A stretch of DNA of 64,000 nt from Chrysomallon squamiferum (taxonomy: Eukaryota; Mollusca; Gastropoda; Neomphalida; Peltospiridae): assembly GCA_012295275.1 (NCBI GenBank), contig CM022669.1, positions 15,282,672 to 15,346,671 on the forward strand. The letters are read 5' to 3'. The translations under genes and the position numbers were made by a program. A model generated the notes under the pieces. It saw only the letters and a list, made by a program, of their open reading frames with translations, did no database searches and was not told where the DNA came from. Shown piece after piece: positions 37,115 to 51,632 of this stretch; the first letter of the stretch is position 1; every line of letters begins with the position of its first letter.

Positions 37115-37480
37115 TAATTAATTAATTTGTTAACTGATCGGTTCTCAGATATTTCATAAGTATCAAGGTGAACAATGAATACTATATATATGTTTACATA
37201 TTTTACAATACAATACCGTGAATGCGAATATTCTAACTGAACTCCATAGAAAAAAGAATACTGAATGTTTATCTCAATATGATGAATATCTGTAAAGTGT
37301 AATCGTGGATTCAAATACAAACGATAAGTAACCTAATTCTGTCATATGTTACTTGAATATCTGAAATAATATTACTGACAGTGAAGCTCAGTTAAGTATC
37401 AGTTTGGTTATAAATGGTAAGCGAAATCAGTAAAAAAAAAAAGGAATGATACGTACGCAAACATAAGCCTCTTCCTCCAT
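33480..37480 (-). CDS. MOCS2: Molybdopterin synthase sulfur-carrier (small) subunit, MOCS2A
   Basis: Ubiquitin-like MoaD homologue whose C-terminal Gly-Gly is thiocarboxylated and delivers sulfur to MOCS2B. Exons: 37457-37480 (MEEEAYVC), 34360-34481, 33480-33606. They join to 90 codons plus TAG, close to the 88 aa of human MOCS2A. Landmarks are VKLLFFAKSRELVG in the first strand and the C-terminal GDELAIIPPISGG. The final GG directly before the stop is the activation site. The stop TAG is the last three bases of its exon, immediately before the donor GTGAGT. Intron 1 is about 3 kb and holds (GT)n, (CA)n and (TTA)n tracts. Upstream of the start the sequence turns CpG-richer for about 100 bp, consistent with a promoter. 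Confidence 0.93.
34512..34791. repeat. (GT)n and (CA)n microsatellites in MOCS2 intron 1
   Basis: A (GT)n tract at about 34512-34557 directly upstream of the MOCS2A exon 2 acceptor in transcript sense, and a (CA)n tract of about 64 bp at 34728-34791. Confidence 0.9.
35955..36152. repeat. Tandem duplication of about 100 bp
   Basis: Copies at 35955-36050 and 36058-36152 share ATCATTCCTAGAA.ACAAG, TTAATATTA, CAGTTGTTA-like and CTAATTCATAGTCTGT segments. In MOCS2 intron 1; no coding signal. Confidence 0.75.
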
Positions 37481-37898
37481 CGACAACACATAGTACCTGA
37501 CTACCTTTCAGTACATTTGTTGTGTCTTGAGAGTGATCTCCCTTACTATGTGCGACAATGGCATTCAAGTTTCGACAGCGCTCTCTTTCACCTATACACG
37601 CATATACACTATTCCACTTGAATAATTTTTATCTACATATGTGAAAAAAGAAAAGAAAAAAAATAGTTTCTGCTAACAATTAACTCAATCAGCTAACGAG
37701 GGCCGGTAGTACATCACAATTAAAGTTTTAAGTATAAATTATTAAATATCATAATTCATAGTAGATTTTGTTAACTGTCGGACCCAAAACAGTGGTAAGG
37801 ACTCTTTTTTCGTGAAATCCTAGTTCCGTTCCTGATCATTAATTTATAATCATTATTATGAAATAAATACAGATATTGTTATTTTGAAACTTTAAAAA

Positions 37899-37942
<44 letters not shown>

Positions 37943-38590
37943 AATAAATAAACGTAAAGAAAAAATAAGTAGTTATTTAGCATTGTTAATTATGTAATTG
38001 TAATTTATAACTAAATATTTAAAACTGCTAAATAACTAGTTGTGTAAGCCATTAAATTTATGTGGGAACAATAAATAAAGAAATGAATAATAAAAACGTG
38101 TTAAATCAAAAAGCTAGATCACAATGTTATTGTTCCGAACAGATGATTATTTTTTTATAGACCTAATTGAATGCTTATCCCTTCAGTATTTTATTGAAAT
38201 GAAATGTCCCGTATTTTGACTTATCAAGACAATGTACGGCTATATATAACCTAACCTGAAAAGGTATAAATTTCAAAATTCTTCCGGAACAATCGAAAAG
38301 CATTAAATATTTAGTGCGTACGAACAAAATGCTTAGCGACATTTAGGTGTGTCCCTGCATTGTTCGTCTGCTTTGTCAGAGACATGACTAACAAGTTTGT
38401 ATTGATTGTGACCCGGCCGATAAATCAGAAATATCGTGTACTTTGCTACGTATCCTTCATGACTTTCAAGATAATGATGACAATTCAAAGCTGATAATTA
38501 TCTTCTTTGTCGAAAACATCGATCAGTTTACAAAGAAAGGAACAGTAATTAATTACTAGTTCTGAAGAAGAATTGCTGTAATTAATACAC

Positions 38591-38592
<2 letters not shown>

Positions 38593-38656
<64 letters not shown>
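38593..38656. repeat. (TA)n microsatellite
   Basis: About 64 bp of perfect TA dinucleotides in the intergenic region; able to form cruciform or slipped structures. Confidence 0.95.
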
Positions 38657-38659
<3 letters not shown>

Positions 38660-40796
38660 ATTATTATTATTTTTTTTTTTTATTATGATTATTATTTTCT
38701 CGCCCCACCTTTTTTTTTCTTTTCTTTTTTTGTGGCCTTATAGCTTAGTTTCTCATTACAATATTTTCAATATTCTGCCATTTAAATCATGATGGGCAAC
38801 ATTTTTCGAGAAGCAGGCAGCGGTCCGCCGTTTGCCCATGACTGATTTAAATAAATAAATAAATAACTGCTACTACTACTACTAAAAAAAAAAAAAAAAA
38901 AAATAAAAAAAAAATAAAAAAAATATATAAAATAAATAAATAGTAGTAAAGATCAACGACCATTTTAAACTTGACAAACAAATAACAGCGGTACTTATTT
39001 TTGCTGAATAAACGAAGTTAATACTATATTTTTATAAGAATTTCAGTAATGCATTTTAACATTTTAATCATTGGATTATTGCCAGAATTTTGAGAATCAG
39101 GACGACATATTTCATTCCGTAGAATATACGTATTGATTTGTTTCAAGATCTATCTATGATCTTCGTTAGATAGTAAACCATGTAACACATTTGACACATG
39201 GCCAGTTTTTTCATAATACAACACAGTGTTGTTGTTGCTGCTTTTTTTTTTTTTTTTTTTTTTTTTCTGCTTTTTTGTTGGTGTTTAAAATATTTATGTA
39301 TAAAACACACACACACACACACACACACACATAAAAAACATGATGCGCGCGTACTGTACCTGAAACCTATAATCGCTTCGCCATTAAGGCTGTAAATTTA
39401 AAAAAAAAAAAATAATAAAATAACAAAATTGAAACAAAAATAAAATAAAATGTTAATAATAAATAAATAAGAAAGAAAAATAATGATAATAATAATTCCT
39501 TTTTTAATTTATTTATTTTTAACTACTTGATTCGCAAATCTTTCCGATCATTACAATGTATCTCTACAACGCATACACACATACACAGACACACATATAC
39601 ACATATATGCACGCACATATTATATATATATGCACACACACACACATACACACACATACACACACCAACACACACACACACAAACACATACCCACACAAA
39701 AAACTAAAACAAAATTATACTGAACCTTATTTATTTATTTACTTCCTTACTTACATATTTGAAATAACTCCATCTTCATTTAAATAAAAGCTTTAATCGT
39801 GAAACAACAATTAATTTATTATTCAAACACGTAAGATAGCAGTCTGAACATTTATATTCTCCAGTAACAATATTTACTGAAATTATATAATTAAAATAAA
39901 AACATTTTCATTTAATATTTATAATTACGTTCCGTCACATAGAAATTGCGTCACAATTTGCTCATAATTTACAAAGGACTAACATTATCGAAACTAAATG
40001 TCAAAACAATAAAACAAATGTTCTAGTATTATACGATTAGGAAAATATTAAGTATTTCGGTGTTTAGAAATTATATATTTAATTTTTAAGTTTGAATTTG
40101 AACACGACTACTTCTTAAGGTAAATCTACTTTTTAGGTATATATATATTCTTTCTATTTTTCTTTTTACCATTTTAAACTCGGTCATTTTCGTAACGGGC
40201 ATGCGCACCTGTAATCACAATCCGACTTTACATGCTGGCCGTCTGGCTTAAGATTTAAACACCTAGAGAGACCGTTGGTATTTTGTTTTTCCTAACATAA
40301 TTTGTTAACATAATTCCAAACTTGTCTATTCAATAAGAATTTGTTTTCTGTTTGTTTACTGTTTATTTACGTGTAACGCTTTCTGCCCCTCAAAATTTGT
40401 CACCAACTTCCTCTACTGCCATCCTATAAATAACTTGCAAAGAAATCTAACAAAATATGTTTTTAAGTGTACACATAATTGTTTTTTTCATCTATGGTAT
40501 TGTAAATAATCTATTTAATAATTTATACATTTAATTTTTGATTCCATTCCGCAATCAGTTTGTTTTAAAAAAGAAAGTCAGATAAAACTCAAATGACACT
40601 TCCTTAGTCTGTATTGTAACAGACATAAGGTGAAAAAAAAAGGTCTTTGCTTCTTTCTTTTTCTTTTCTTATCTTTCTTTCTTTTTTTTTTTTTTTCTTT
40701 TTTTAAAACCAAACAGAAGAATAGGCATTACAAATTATTAAACCGATATTGTGAATACAGAAGAAATGAATTGTAAACAAAATAAGATTATTGTAA

Positions 40797-40797
<1 letters not shown>

Positions 40798-40887
<90 letters not shown>
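40798..40887. repeat. Uninterrupted (TTA)30 microsatellite
   Basis: About 90 bp of pure TTA triplets, the longest perfect triplet run in the window, followed by a short CTG cluster at about 40909-40926. Any poly-Tyr frame here is spurious. Confidence 0.95.
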
Positions 40888-40888
<1 letters not shown>

Positions 40889-43844
40889 TGTTCCTACTAC
40901 TGTTTCGGCTGCTGCTGCTGCTGCTGTTATTGCTACTAATATTAAAGATTTAATATTAGGAATATTGTATTAATATTATTAGTCTATATCTGAGAACAGA
41001 AGTGCTTTACATTTTGGATACGAGGTCCATTTTTCCACTATCTGTCTATACGTCATCGCATACAACGATGGCAACTTTGCTCTATTTTCTTCTGGAACTA
41101 TCAGAAAAAAAAAAAAAAAAAATTGTAAGCGATGACGCTATAGATCTCTTTGTGATGAAGTCAAATGACGGCGTTCGAATGCTTAATAATACTATTATAT
41201 TTTAATATTAAAAACTGTTACTCCCCGAAATTATAATCGCCAAAAATAATAAAATAATAAATTGAAAATACTAAGAATTTTATTAGACCATTTATTATTA
41301 ATGCTACAGGTACATTTTAACCGTATTTTCCCATTAATTCAGACTTGGATACACGTACATAAATCCTAATTCTCGGAAATATTCATGTTATATCAATCAT
41401 GTCATTCTTTATCTTGTCATTTTCAGCTGTTTTGTTGAAATTCTTTTTTTCTTTTTTCTTTTCCCTTATTACCAATAACATCCATAGGCGCAATGACACA
41501 ATAACCTGCTTTTATTACGTAATTGATTAATTTAACCGTTTTAACTGTTCTAATTGATTTTCACCTAAATTGTTATAATAATAAACATTATATGAGACAG
41601 CCAGGTCATGCACGTGTTAGTTGTTTCAAATAACTGTCAGGAGATTCACACTGTTGACTAATTTAACACAAAATACAAAAAAATACAAAAAATAAAAATT
41701 ACAAATGTAATTATAATCGGTGCTGTCTCAGGCATCTGTATTTAGCTTCTATGTTACAGAACAGTTTAACTTTTATAGGATATTTAAGTTTTAACTTTCG
41801 CACATAATTCTAATTTTATTTATTAGCAGCTGACACGAAATTTTTGATTTCTTAACATTCCTCTTTAGCATTTTTCCGCAATCCCAAACCAGTATGAATA
41901 ACTAACACATCAAATAAAAATTATCGTTTAATAGAATTTATACCAAAAAAAAAACACTTATTAATCAACTTTACATTTGTTTAAGTAATATGGTAATTAG
42001 TACAATATTCAAGTATTTATGTATAAAATATATATATCTGATCGACACGTAAATATACATTACATCGATGTATATAATTATATGTAGTTTTGCTAGGATT
42101 TGTGTCGCTCCACTGCCTCTGTAACCTACAGCCAGTAACACTTCATTAGATACCAATGTTTGCATAGGAGTAACTGGCCTTCTGTTCTTATGGACGGTCA
42201 GAATTATTTGTTCGTCGTTTTGACAGCTAACCAATATAATGTGAACAAATCTTGAGAAACATATCTGTTATAATTCCTAGCAAGATACTAATGGAATGAA
42301 TGGTAGTATTTATTTATTTACTTGTTTATTTTATTTGTTTACTTGTTATTGGTTGCCTTTTTATTGTTTTGTGTTTTTTTGTGTTAATTTTTTATTGTTG
42401 ACTGGGCAGGTTTGTTACTTTTGTTTGTTTATTTTTAGCTCGCCAAAAATAACATGCACGCCTGGGTTTTATTTTTCACGATCTAATTGTCGACGTATTT
42501 TTTAGGTTCGTGTTTATTATTTTGATGACATGAAATACGTTGTTATGAAAATGCTAAACAAAAGAGAAATAAATATTCGTTTGCATCCAAAGATACAGTA
42601 GTATTAGTGATAGTATTAGTAGTGTTAGATTCAGTATAAACTGTGATAGTAGTAATAGTAGTTGTGCTGGTATTGGTGTAGGTAGTAGAAGTTGTTGATT
42701 TTGTACAAAATTATGTTATCGGTAGTTGAATAAATAATAGAAAACAGTTGCTATGTAGGAACTGAGGTAAATTTATATAAATTTAAGTGTCAATTCAGTG
42801 AAAAACAATAGTTGTTAATCCAGTCACTGTAACGAACTTCTGTAACTGATTACAAATCATGCAAGAAAATATTTCTAATGAGGTCCTAATCTAACTGAAA
42901 ACCAAAAAATATGATGATTCCTATGGTATTTATTTTAATTCGTATTTATTTATTTACGGTGTATTATCAGTTTTTGTTCTCCAAGCATGTTTGTTGTATA
43001 ATTTGTTTTTTTTTTTTTATTTATTTTTTTTATTCAACATAACAATATTTGGATAATTTCTGTACGAAAGGTACTAGTTACTTAAGATCGTCACGTAGAC
43101 TGTCCTAAACCTCCTGAGACACTCTTGTCAGTGAAGCGCATTACTCGCACGCAAACACGCACGCACGCACGCTCGCAAAACACACACACACACATACTAG
43201 TAACACGACCGATTTAAACTGGCAGTTTTGTAGCAACTGAAAGTGTTAAATTTTCTTCAATTCAGAAGCTGGTCGCCTAACAAACTGATGTCACCATGTC
43301 ATATCGACTTGATGGAACGTCAGCTAGGACAGCCAAACAAGGTCACTTTTTAAAATATTTCTTACATATTTTATCTACAGTGATGTCTTTATATAAAACT
43401 TTATTAGTCAACAGATGTATTTCGTTAATTTAAAAATTAATTGAAACGGCAATCGGATAAGTTAATAAGAAATAAACCCAATCGATATGGGGAGGGGGAG
43501 AAATAAATAAAAAGAATCCTTTACCTCATAGTTAAAATGAAAGAAAAAAAAAAAGATGAAAATAACAAATGTCTCGTGTGCGTATATAAACACAAAACAT
43601 AACACTCACCTCCCACACACAACACACAAAAAGAATACTGAAGAAGAAATGACGTGATTATAAATATAAAGACTTGTGGAATTTAGGTTATAAATGTATT
43701 TTGATAATCCAAAATGATTGGCATTATACTATAATTCAAAGACAAATTTAATGTCAACGCTACAGGTTTTAACAAGATTTTTTTAGAGGGAGTTAACCCA
43801 AGCTACTTCCTTAAACTGCAGTGCGTTTTTCTTTTCTATATTAC

Positions 43845-43885
<41 letters not shown>

Positions 43886-45436
43886 GTATTATTTACACGC
43901 TTTCGTAGTTTATTTATTTGTTTATTTAGTTTTATGTTATTATTTGTGAATTGTTTTAAGCGTCTCGGTTATAGAAACAGTAGTGTTTATAATGACTACG
44001 GCTTGGATCGGATTACCCAATAAGAGGCCAAAAACAATATTCAGTTCCACTTCATTCATTTGAGTAAGGACCACGCATTAGGCCTGTTCATGTCAATGGT
44101 ATTGAAAGGATTACTCGGCCAACTGAATATCTATTTATATGCATTTATACTGTTGCCATTCGTTACCGGTAACTATTAAATTCGGGCATTAACTTAGATT
44201 TTTAATTTTTATTTATTTATTAGTTTAGTATATGTATATATATTTGTTGTTTTTTCACTTAATTCAGAAAACACTGGTTTATAATATATGTTTTTATTTG
44301 TTTGTTATCTATTCGGAAGATACATGACACAAAACGCTAAACCTATATCTAATTATTTCGTGATTTTTTTTCTTAATGGTTTACGAAAAACAGTGTTAAC
44401 AGTCTATATAACCATAACCAATTAATAAACTGTAAGTATTATCTGGTGTATAGGACCGTAGCCCGAACGCTATGGAATAAATTGCTGCTAACAATCGTTT
44501 GTGTATTGTGTGTGATTTCTTTGACACCGTAAGCGCCTATTCGCGTCAGTGGTTTTGGGCAAAGAAGATTTGGTAACGGTTTTAGTGGCGACTCGCTGTA
44601 ATGCGCTTTATATGAGTCAGCTTGAGGGATATTAATTATGCTTACGAGCAAACAACCATGGGGACAAGAACACTAAAATATTTTCACCTACATTACAATG
44701 TGAATATTCTTTGTCGCGATTAACAACTGCTAGTTGACACAACTTGTGGAATCAATGCACCACGTGTTTTTAACATACTGTCTTTTCGATGTGGGTATTC
44801 TCAGTAACGTACCCAAGGACTGCAATAACTGTGGTAAATAATTTATTTCCATAAGAAAAAGTCACAATATCAGAATGTGGATCGTAGTGTTTGCTTATCA
44901 ACCGACGTTTCGGACTAATACTTTTACGGACGTCTTTTCTAAATACCTTTTTTATTTTATCATTACGAACTTTTAATTCAGGGGGAAAAAAAAAACAAAA
45001 AGAAAAACACAAAATATAACCCCAACAACAACGGAAAAACAAACAACAAAAAAGTAATATCAAGAGTTTTATGAACCATATTATTTAGTGTGTGTTATTT
45101 CGTTTTCGTATCATGATGACAGTGAAAAAATAACAACAAAACAACAACCGTAAAACGTTTGTTACATTCCTAGACGCTTTCTAGCGTCGAAATCTAATCA
45201 GTCCGCGAGTTAAAAAGTCTTAGACTGTTAATTGCCAATTGTTTGTTGATTATAATTAAATATTTACTATTTTAAATTTTTCAGATGACCGCAAATGAAA
45301 TGTCGTCTAGGTTTTGTATCGTCTGCTACCCAGGTTACGTGATTTTAACTGGTATGTTAATCGCGTAGAAGCAAACGACAAAATTGGCAAACGTGTGTCT
45401 GCTGCCAGGAAGTTTTACTAATGTTTTTAAAACGAA

Positions 45437-48400
45437 ATGTCGGGAGATGACAAACCAGGAGAAACACAGCCGAAATCAACTGCTGTCCCTGGGGGTAAAG
45501 AAAAAAAGACCAAGGAAATACATTTTGCAAGACCCGATAATAAGATATTAAGTTTTCATTTGTTCAGTTCAAACACTTACGCAACTCTTTTGCAAAAGGA
45601 AGAACAACGAGCAGAAAGACGCGAACGAAGACTCAGCAAACAACAGTCAGCACATTTGGTTGATGGTGAGCTTATTTTTGGAGATGATGATGAAGAAGAT
45701 GAACATATTTTACCAGATCCCAATCTTCGTGAAGGAAATCTTCTTTTGGAAAATTATGGTATATTTCCAAGTTCTTATTTTGGGAAACCCATTGAAGAAA
45801 TTGATAATGGAATTAAAGATAAGGTGAGTGAAGTGTTTACTTATACATTATTATAATAATTATTATCAATTCAAAATGATTATATCAGATATGATGTCCA
45901 GCTGGAACATTAATGTTAGTAATATCATTTAACATAAAGTATTATGGGTTATATAAACTTAAAGTATCTGGAAACATGGGTATGTTTTAAAGTACCATCT
46001 TGCAAATTATTTGAGTTAGAGAAATGAGGGTTGACAAAGTTTTGAAGATGAAATATGCATTCTAAATATTTATATCAATCCAATATTAAGCCCCCCCCAC
46101 CCCAAAAAAGTAATTTCTAATTTTTTTTATTTTTTTTTATACCTGATAACTAGCCAAAAAAGTTTAAATTTAGTACATGAAACTGGATTACGTTACTGAA
46201 TTTTTTTAATATGATCATACATTTTAAAAGAACACATTATGACATTACGTTAGTACTGGTTTGTCATTAATTTTGTTCCATGAAATGGTTGAAATATTGA
46301 TTTTTCATTTGTATATTAAACAGCATATATCAGCACCTTAATAATATGCTGTTAATTGATTTCCTTAAACTGACTAGCTTAAATTAAGCAGATATCATTT
46401 AATAATAATTAGTCCTGAAGAAAATCAAGATACTAACTCCAAGACTGTTGTTAGGAGATTACTTCTGTAACTTCTAAATATTTATTTACATTTTTTTTTA
46501 TATATCTGTATATTTAATCTAACCATTGTACATTAACAAATGTATTAATCATTTACATAACAGTGTAATTCCATGTATTTTAAACATTAATAAGCTGTAA
46601 CAAATAACTTTTTTAGTCAAATCTGTATAAATCTTTTGCATAAATAGAAAATAATTGAAACTCACGTTTAAGAATAACATTTGAGACAAGTATATTTTAT
46701 TGTGAGTATTTTGTTTTGATGAATTATTATTTCATTGTAGAATGTTATTTGTTAATAATTTAATAAAAAACCAAAATAAATTTGGTGTAAAAACTGTTAC
46801 ATAAATTACAGTTGTTAATGGCTTGTAGCTATTAGGATGGCTTGTTAAACAGCCTTTCAGAGGAAATAACATCTTAGAAAATAATGTTATTATTAAATAG
46901 AGCTTAATAATAATAGTGTTTTAAAACTGGACAAATTTCTATATATTTTTTAGACATATAAAAAATTGATAACAGCAAACCTCTATCATAATATTACTTT
47001 TTCATCAACCTTGATTAAATGGTTTTAAGCCAGGAATTCCTAAATGCTATAAGCCTATTGATTGTTGTTAGCAAGACGAAACAGAATAGAATGTATTACT
47101 AATGAGGATTTTCTTTAGCCATATTAAGTGGATAATCAAATCAATATCTTAGCCACTTGTGGGTAGCAGAATACCTGTTTGCAAACTTTTGACTGCAATT
47201 GTTGACCTATCCATCTAAATCACTCCCGAATAAAAATTAATCTTTAAGTAACATTTCTTGTAAAAGTTAGATTAAAAGGTACAAAAAGGAATTTCTGTGT
47301 CCCTCATTCAGTGTGAGAAATAAAAGTCCAGTAAACAAAATCATCAAAAGATTTATTTTGTTCACTAAAAACATCCATGACTATATTCTTACGCTAAATT
47401 TCACATTTGTCACTGCAGTGTTATACTTTTGAAATTATATCTTTTGTTGTTTATGAAACTATTTAGTTTTTAATTTTAATTTTTAATTTTTATGGTTTAG
47501 ATCATATATTCATTCATATACAAAACATATTTAGGTGGTTTCTTAACTTTTGTTCCTTCTCAGACACTAAGATACAACTAATATATTATTTATTGTTGTA
47601 AGACTGTAGAAATAAAAACTGTAAGGAATGGATACTGACAGGAGATGAACTCAGCAGTAGGCTGTTTAGTTGGAAATGAAGATGGCTTAGAAACACATAA
47701 CAATTAAAAACAAAGGAAATTACACACCTGGGGTGGGAGGATCAAACTGAAATAGATATAATTGTAGGAATTTGTTCCTGCAAAACTACAATGGCTCTTA
47801 AATTTCTTGATGATTTGCATTTATTATATAGATTTTTTTTTATTAACACTAAAGGGTATACATACAGCTTTTTGAATATTTAAAATCTTATCATTTAGTT
47901 GTTGTCTTAGTAAAAAAATTAAGAAAAATTAAAATAATCCCCAAATACATACTTTCAAAAGTATTTTAGACATAGAAATTACAATTGTACTAGTTGGTTT
48001 AGTTAATTTGCAATAGTTTATGAATAATTATAAAATTATATATAAAACAGAGAGGATTTGCCATGGGGAGTGGATTATGAAAATAAGAGATAAAATTTTA
48101 TATTCAGAGTAAAAAAAAAATTAAATAACAATAATAATAATAATAATAATAATAATAGCAATAAATTAAGAAAAAAAAAAATAATATAAGTTTTATTAAA
48201 AGTAATATCTATACATGAATGTTAAGAGTGATTCTTTGAATATAAAAAAACTATTTTTTATTAATACTGGGCAGTATATATCGAGTTTCTTGATTTCCTT
48301 TGTTAAATATAATGAAATAAATTTGCACATGAAAAATGAAACAAATGCAGTCAAAATGGCCATTTCAGTTATTGGCAGCAGTTAATGATTGACAGAATGA

Positions 48401-48597
48401 CATGGTGTAACAGCATTGATGTTACCTGGTTGAAAGTTTGTAATACAACCTTCAGCAAGACACTATTTATAAGCAGATATTAATATGTTAAAACCTTTGT
48501 GATAGAAAAGAAACAAATTAAAATAATAATAAAAAAAAAAAAAAATGTAAGAAGAATATAATAAGATAATATTTTTTATTTTTCTATAATTTGAACA

Positions 48598-48640
<43 letters not shown>

Positions 48641-48646
48641 GTAAAA

Positions 48647-48689
<43 letters not shown>

Positions 48690-49948
48690 GAAGAATAGTA
48701 ACAACAATAACAATAATAATGATAATAATAATAGAAAGAAACAATTTACATAACCAAGATCCTGCTGCTGTTACATTCACCTGTTGTGAAATTATCATTG
48801 TTACGTGTTTCATGTTTATTCTTCCAGTTTCATACTCATGTATAAAGTTCTTTTTCCCTCCTCCACCCATATGGAGTAGTCACTACATGCAATAGCACAG
48901 TCGAATAAAAGAAAGCTATTCTGTTTTAATTTCAGATTCACAATAAGCTAATACTAATATTACTCTATTGTTAACTGATTTTATTCTGTTTCTTTTCTTC
49001 CCCTCAGACTACAGCTTCAATATTATAAAATGTTTTAATAAAAGAGATATGATTATTTTATTGAGGTTTTAAATTAAAATGAAATTATCATCTTCTTTTA
49101 TAGATAGATAACTACAATAAATTATTTGTGCTTTAATATATTGTTAAAAAATAAATGGCGGTTTGCCAAGATACTCTTAACATTGGTTCTGTATCAAAAA
49201 ATTCAAATTTATTCCATATAGTGTATAAGATCAGTTTATTTTTAACATTATTATTATTATTATTATTTGGACATGTTTATTTATTTATTTATTTTTGATC
49301 ATTTATTGTAAACTTTCTAATTAATATACACAAAACTGGAAAAAAGTTAATTATTTAAAAAAAAGAAAATAACGATATTCTAAAAAAAAATAATATTACT
49401 TATTTATTTATATATCTTTTTGAAATAAATTGTTCTCTGATACATCTTGTGTACAGAGTAATAATTAAATCAACAATACATTTCTTTTCCTATGTGAAAA
49501 CAGCCAACAAAAAGTGTATGTACCCAGTAATACTGAATAAATGTATACATAATCTCATGATTTTTTACTGACAGCTTTTAATGAAAGAAATGTTTATATG
49601 GTGTATATTATTTAAACAAAATATAAAAACAATATATGTAAAAAATAATGTAATTAAATAACTGCAAAGAAAAGAAGTGGAAGCTTGTTTCTGAATGTTG
49701 AAAAAAGTTTTGTGCTGTTAGTTAATAGTTATATTGATAGATACATTAATTCAGGAAAATCATTAGAAAGAACTTTTTTTTTTTTACCAGTTTACAAATC
49801 TAACAATGTCATTAGGTAATACAGCTTTCACAAATTCAGTTTGATACACTGAACTTTATAACAATACCTTGACTTAGGACTGAATACAAATACACATTAC
49901 AGTTAATATGATCATGAAAAAAAGCTTCTTAAAATTAAACATACACAC

Positions 49949-50029
<81 letters not shown>

Positions 50030-51598
50030 TAATAATAAATAATAATAATAATAATAGCAATAGTAAATATAATAATAATAGCAACAATAATAACAATTAT
50101 AATAACAATAATAACTAATAACAACAATGACAACAATAATAAAAATTATAGTAGTAGTAGTAGTAGTAGTACTAGTAGTAGTATTTTTATTGATATAATT
50201 ATATTAAGAGCAGGCTTTGAAAGAGTTCAGGTAAGAAAAAAAAATATATATATCCCTGGGTCTATTAAACATTTCAGTTCCCATGCACTGTAACAGGTTG
50301 GCATGACTAATGTATACCCACTTGTTCAGGTTACTGAAGTGAGGTGGGATTTTTAATAAAAGTTTTTTTTTTTTTTATCAGTGTAGTGAGTTTAAATAAA
50401 TACTCATACTTCCAATAGCAGACATTTTTTATCTCAGTAACAATTAGAATTTTCTAAATCGAAGAAAGTGTTGTAAAAGCCACAGGTAGGAGAAAGTAAT
50501 TACAAATAGTTCCCAGCAAAAAAGCTTCCGAGACCATGCATTTCTGTTTGGACTCTTTCTTTATGAAAGACACAATTGTTCAAATGTGTTATGGTTCTGT
50601 CTGCATGTATACACACTGTGTGTGAATATATACGTTTTTGTATGTGGAAAGAAATATAATGCTTTAAAATAAGGAGACAGTCAGTTCTCCCTATTCAATA
50701 TATAGTTATAAAATACAGTATTATAAATCATTATAATTCTGAAAGTTATAACTAGTTTTCAGAGCTTTTTTAGAAAACATAATGTAGTACAGACATGCTT
50801 AGGAAAGAGTATTATGAAATTTTTTTTTTTTAATGTTTTTTTTTATGTCTGTGTGGGTGTGTGCGTGTGTGTTTTATATCAGCTATAATATAGAAATCTT
50901 TCTAGACTACATACACATTTCCACGGCCCAAGTAGTATTTAAGGCATTTAAAAATGTGTCAGTAAATAAAAGTATTATTGTTACATTTTGTTTGTAATAT
51001 GATATTCCCCATTTTTTGAATATATAAATAATAATTATAATTAAAAAAAAAAAACCTGGATCATGTCGAAAAGAATTTGTTACATCAGTTTGAGACTTTA
51101 ATTATTAACTATCCTAGATATCATTGATTTTATGTTCTTTCATAGAGATTTTTTTTATCATTGTTGCATTTGCTGTTACACAAATGTTTTCATGGATTTT
51201 GATTTATCAACACTGTGTTTATGTTATATAAATAAAATCTACTTAGTATCTGTTATGACGCTATCATGATTCATGAAGCATGGACAAAACAGTTCTTAAG
51301 ATATTGATCTGTAAACTAATATAGCTGTACTCTGCGATCTCTCATTTAATTTGACTAACATATTTAGTTTTAGGTCAGACAGAACAAAACAAAACAAAAT
51401 CTTTTTTGTGTTGTTATTTCTTTCCTCTATAAATTGTCAACATACAATAAGAAGGAAAAAAAAGAAAGAAGAAATTAAAAAAAATAAAATATATAAGTGA
51501 AGAGGGTGAAAAAGAAAAATGGATAAAAGCCACTTTATATAATTATTCCTGTGTGCTTTGCATATAAACAGAGCCTTACATAGAACAAATTCATATGA

Positions 51599-51632
<34 letters not shown>

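Larger units (their letters stand above)
37481..45436. other. Eight-kb divergent intergenic region, no recognised gene
   Basis: Separates the MOCS2 start from the sodium-channel start, which point away from each other. It holds (TA)n at 38593-38656, a poly-T run at 39241-39266, (CA)n around 39306-39330 and 39560-39690, a perfect 30-unit (TTA)n at 40798-40887, and many short AAT runs. Short less AT-rich islands occur at about 42090-42240, 43080-43340 and 44440-44960. They give weak minus-strand reading frames, but none has a recognisable domain or a convincing splice structure. The right end should contain the channel promoter and 5' UTR. Confidence 0.55.
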
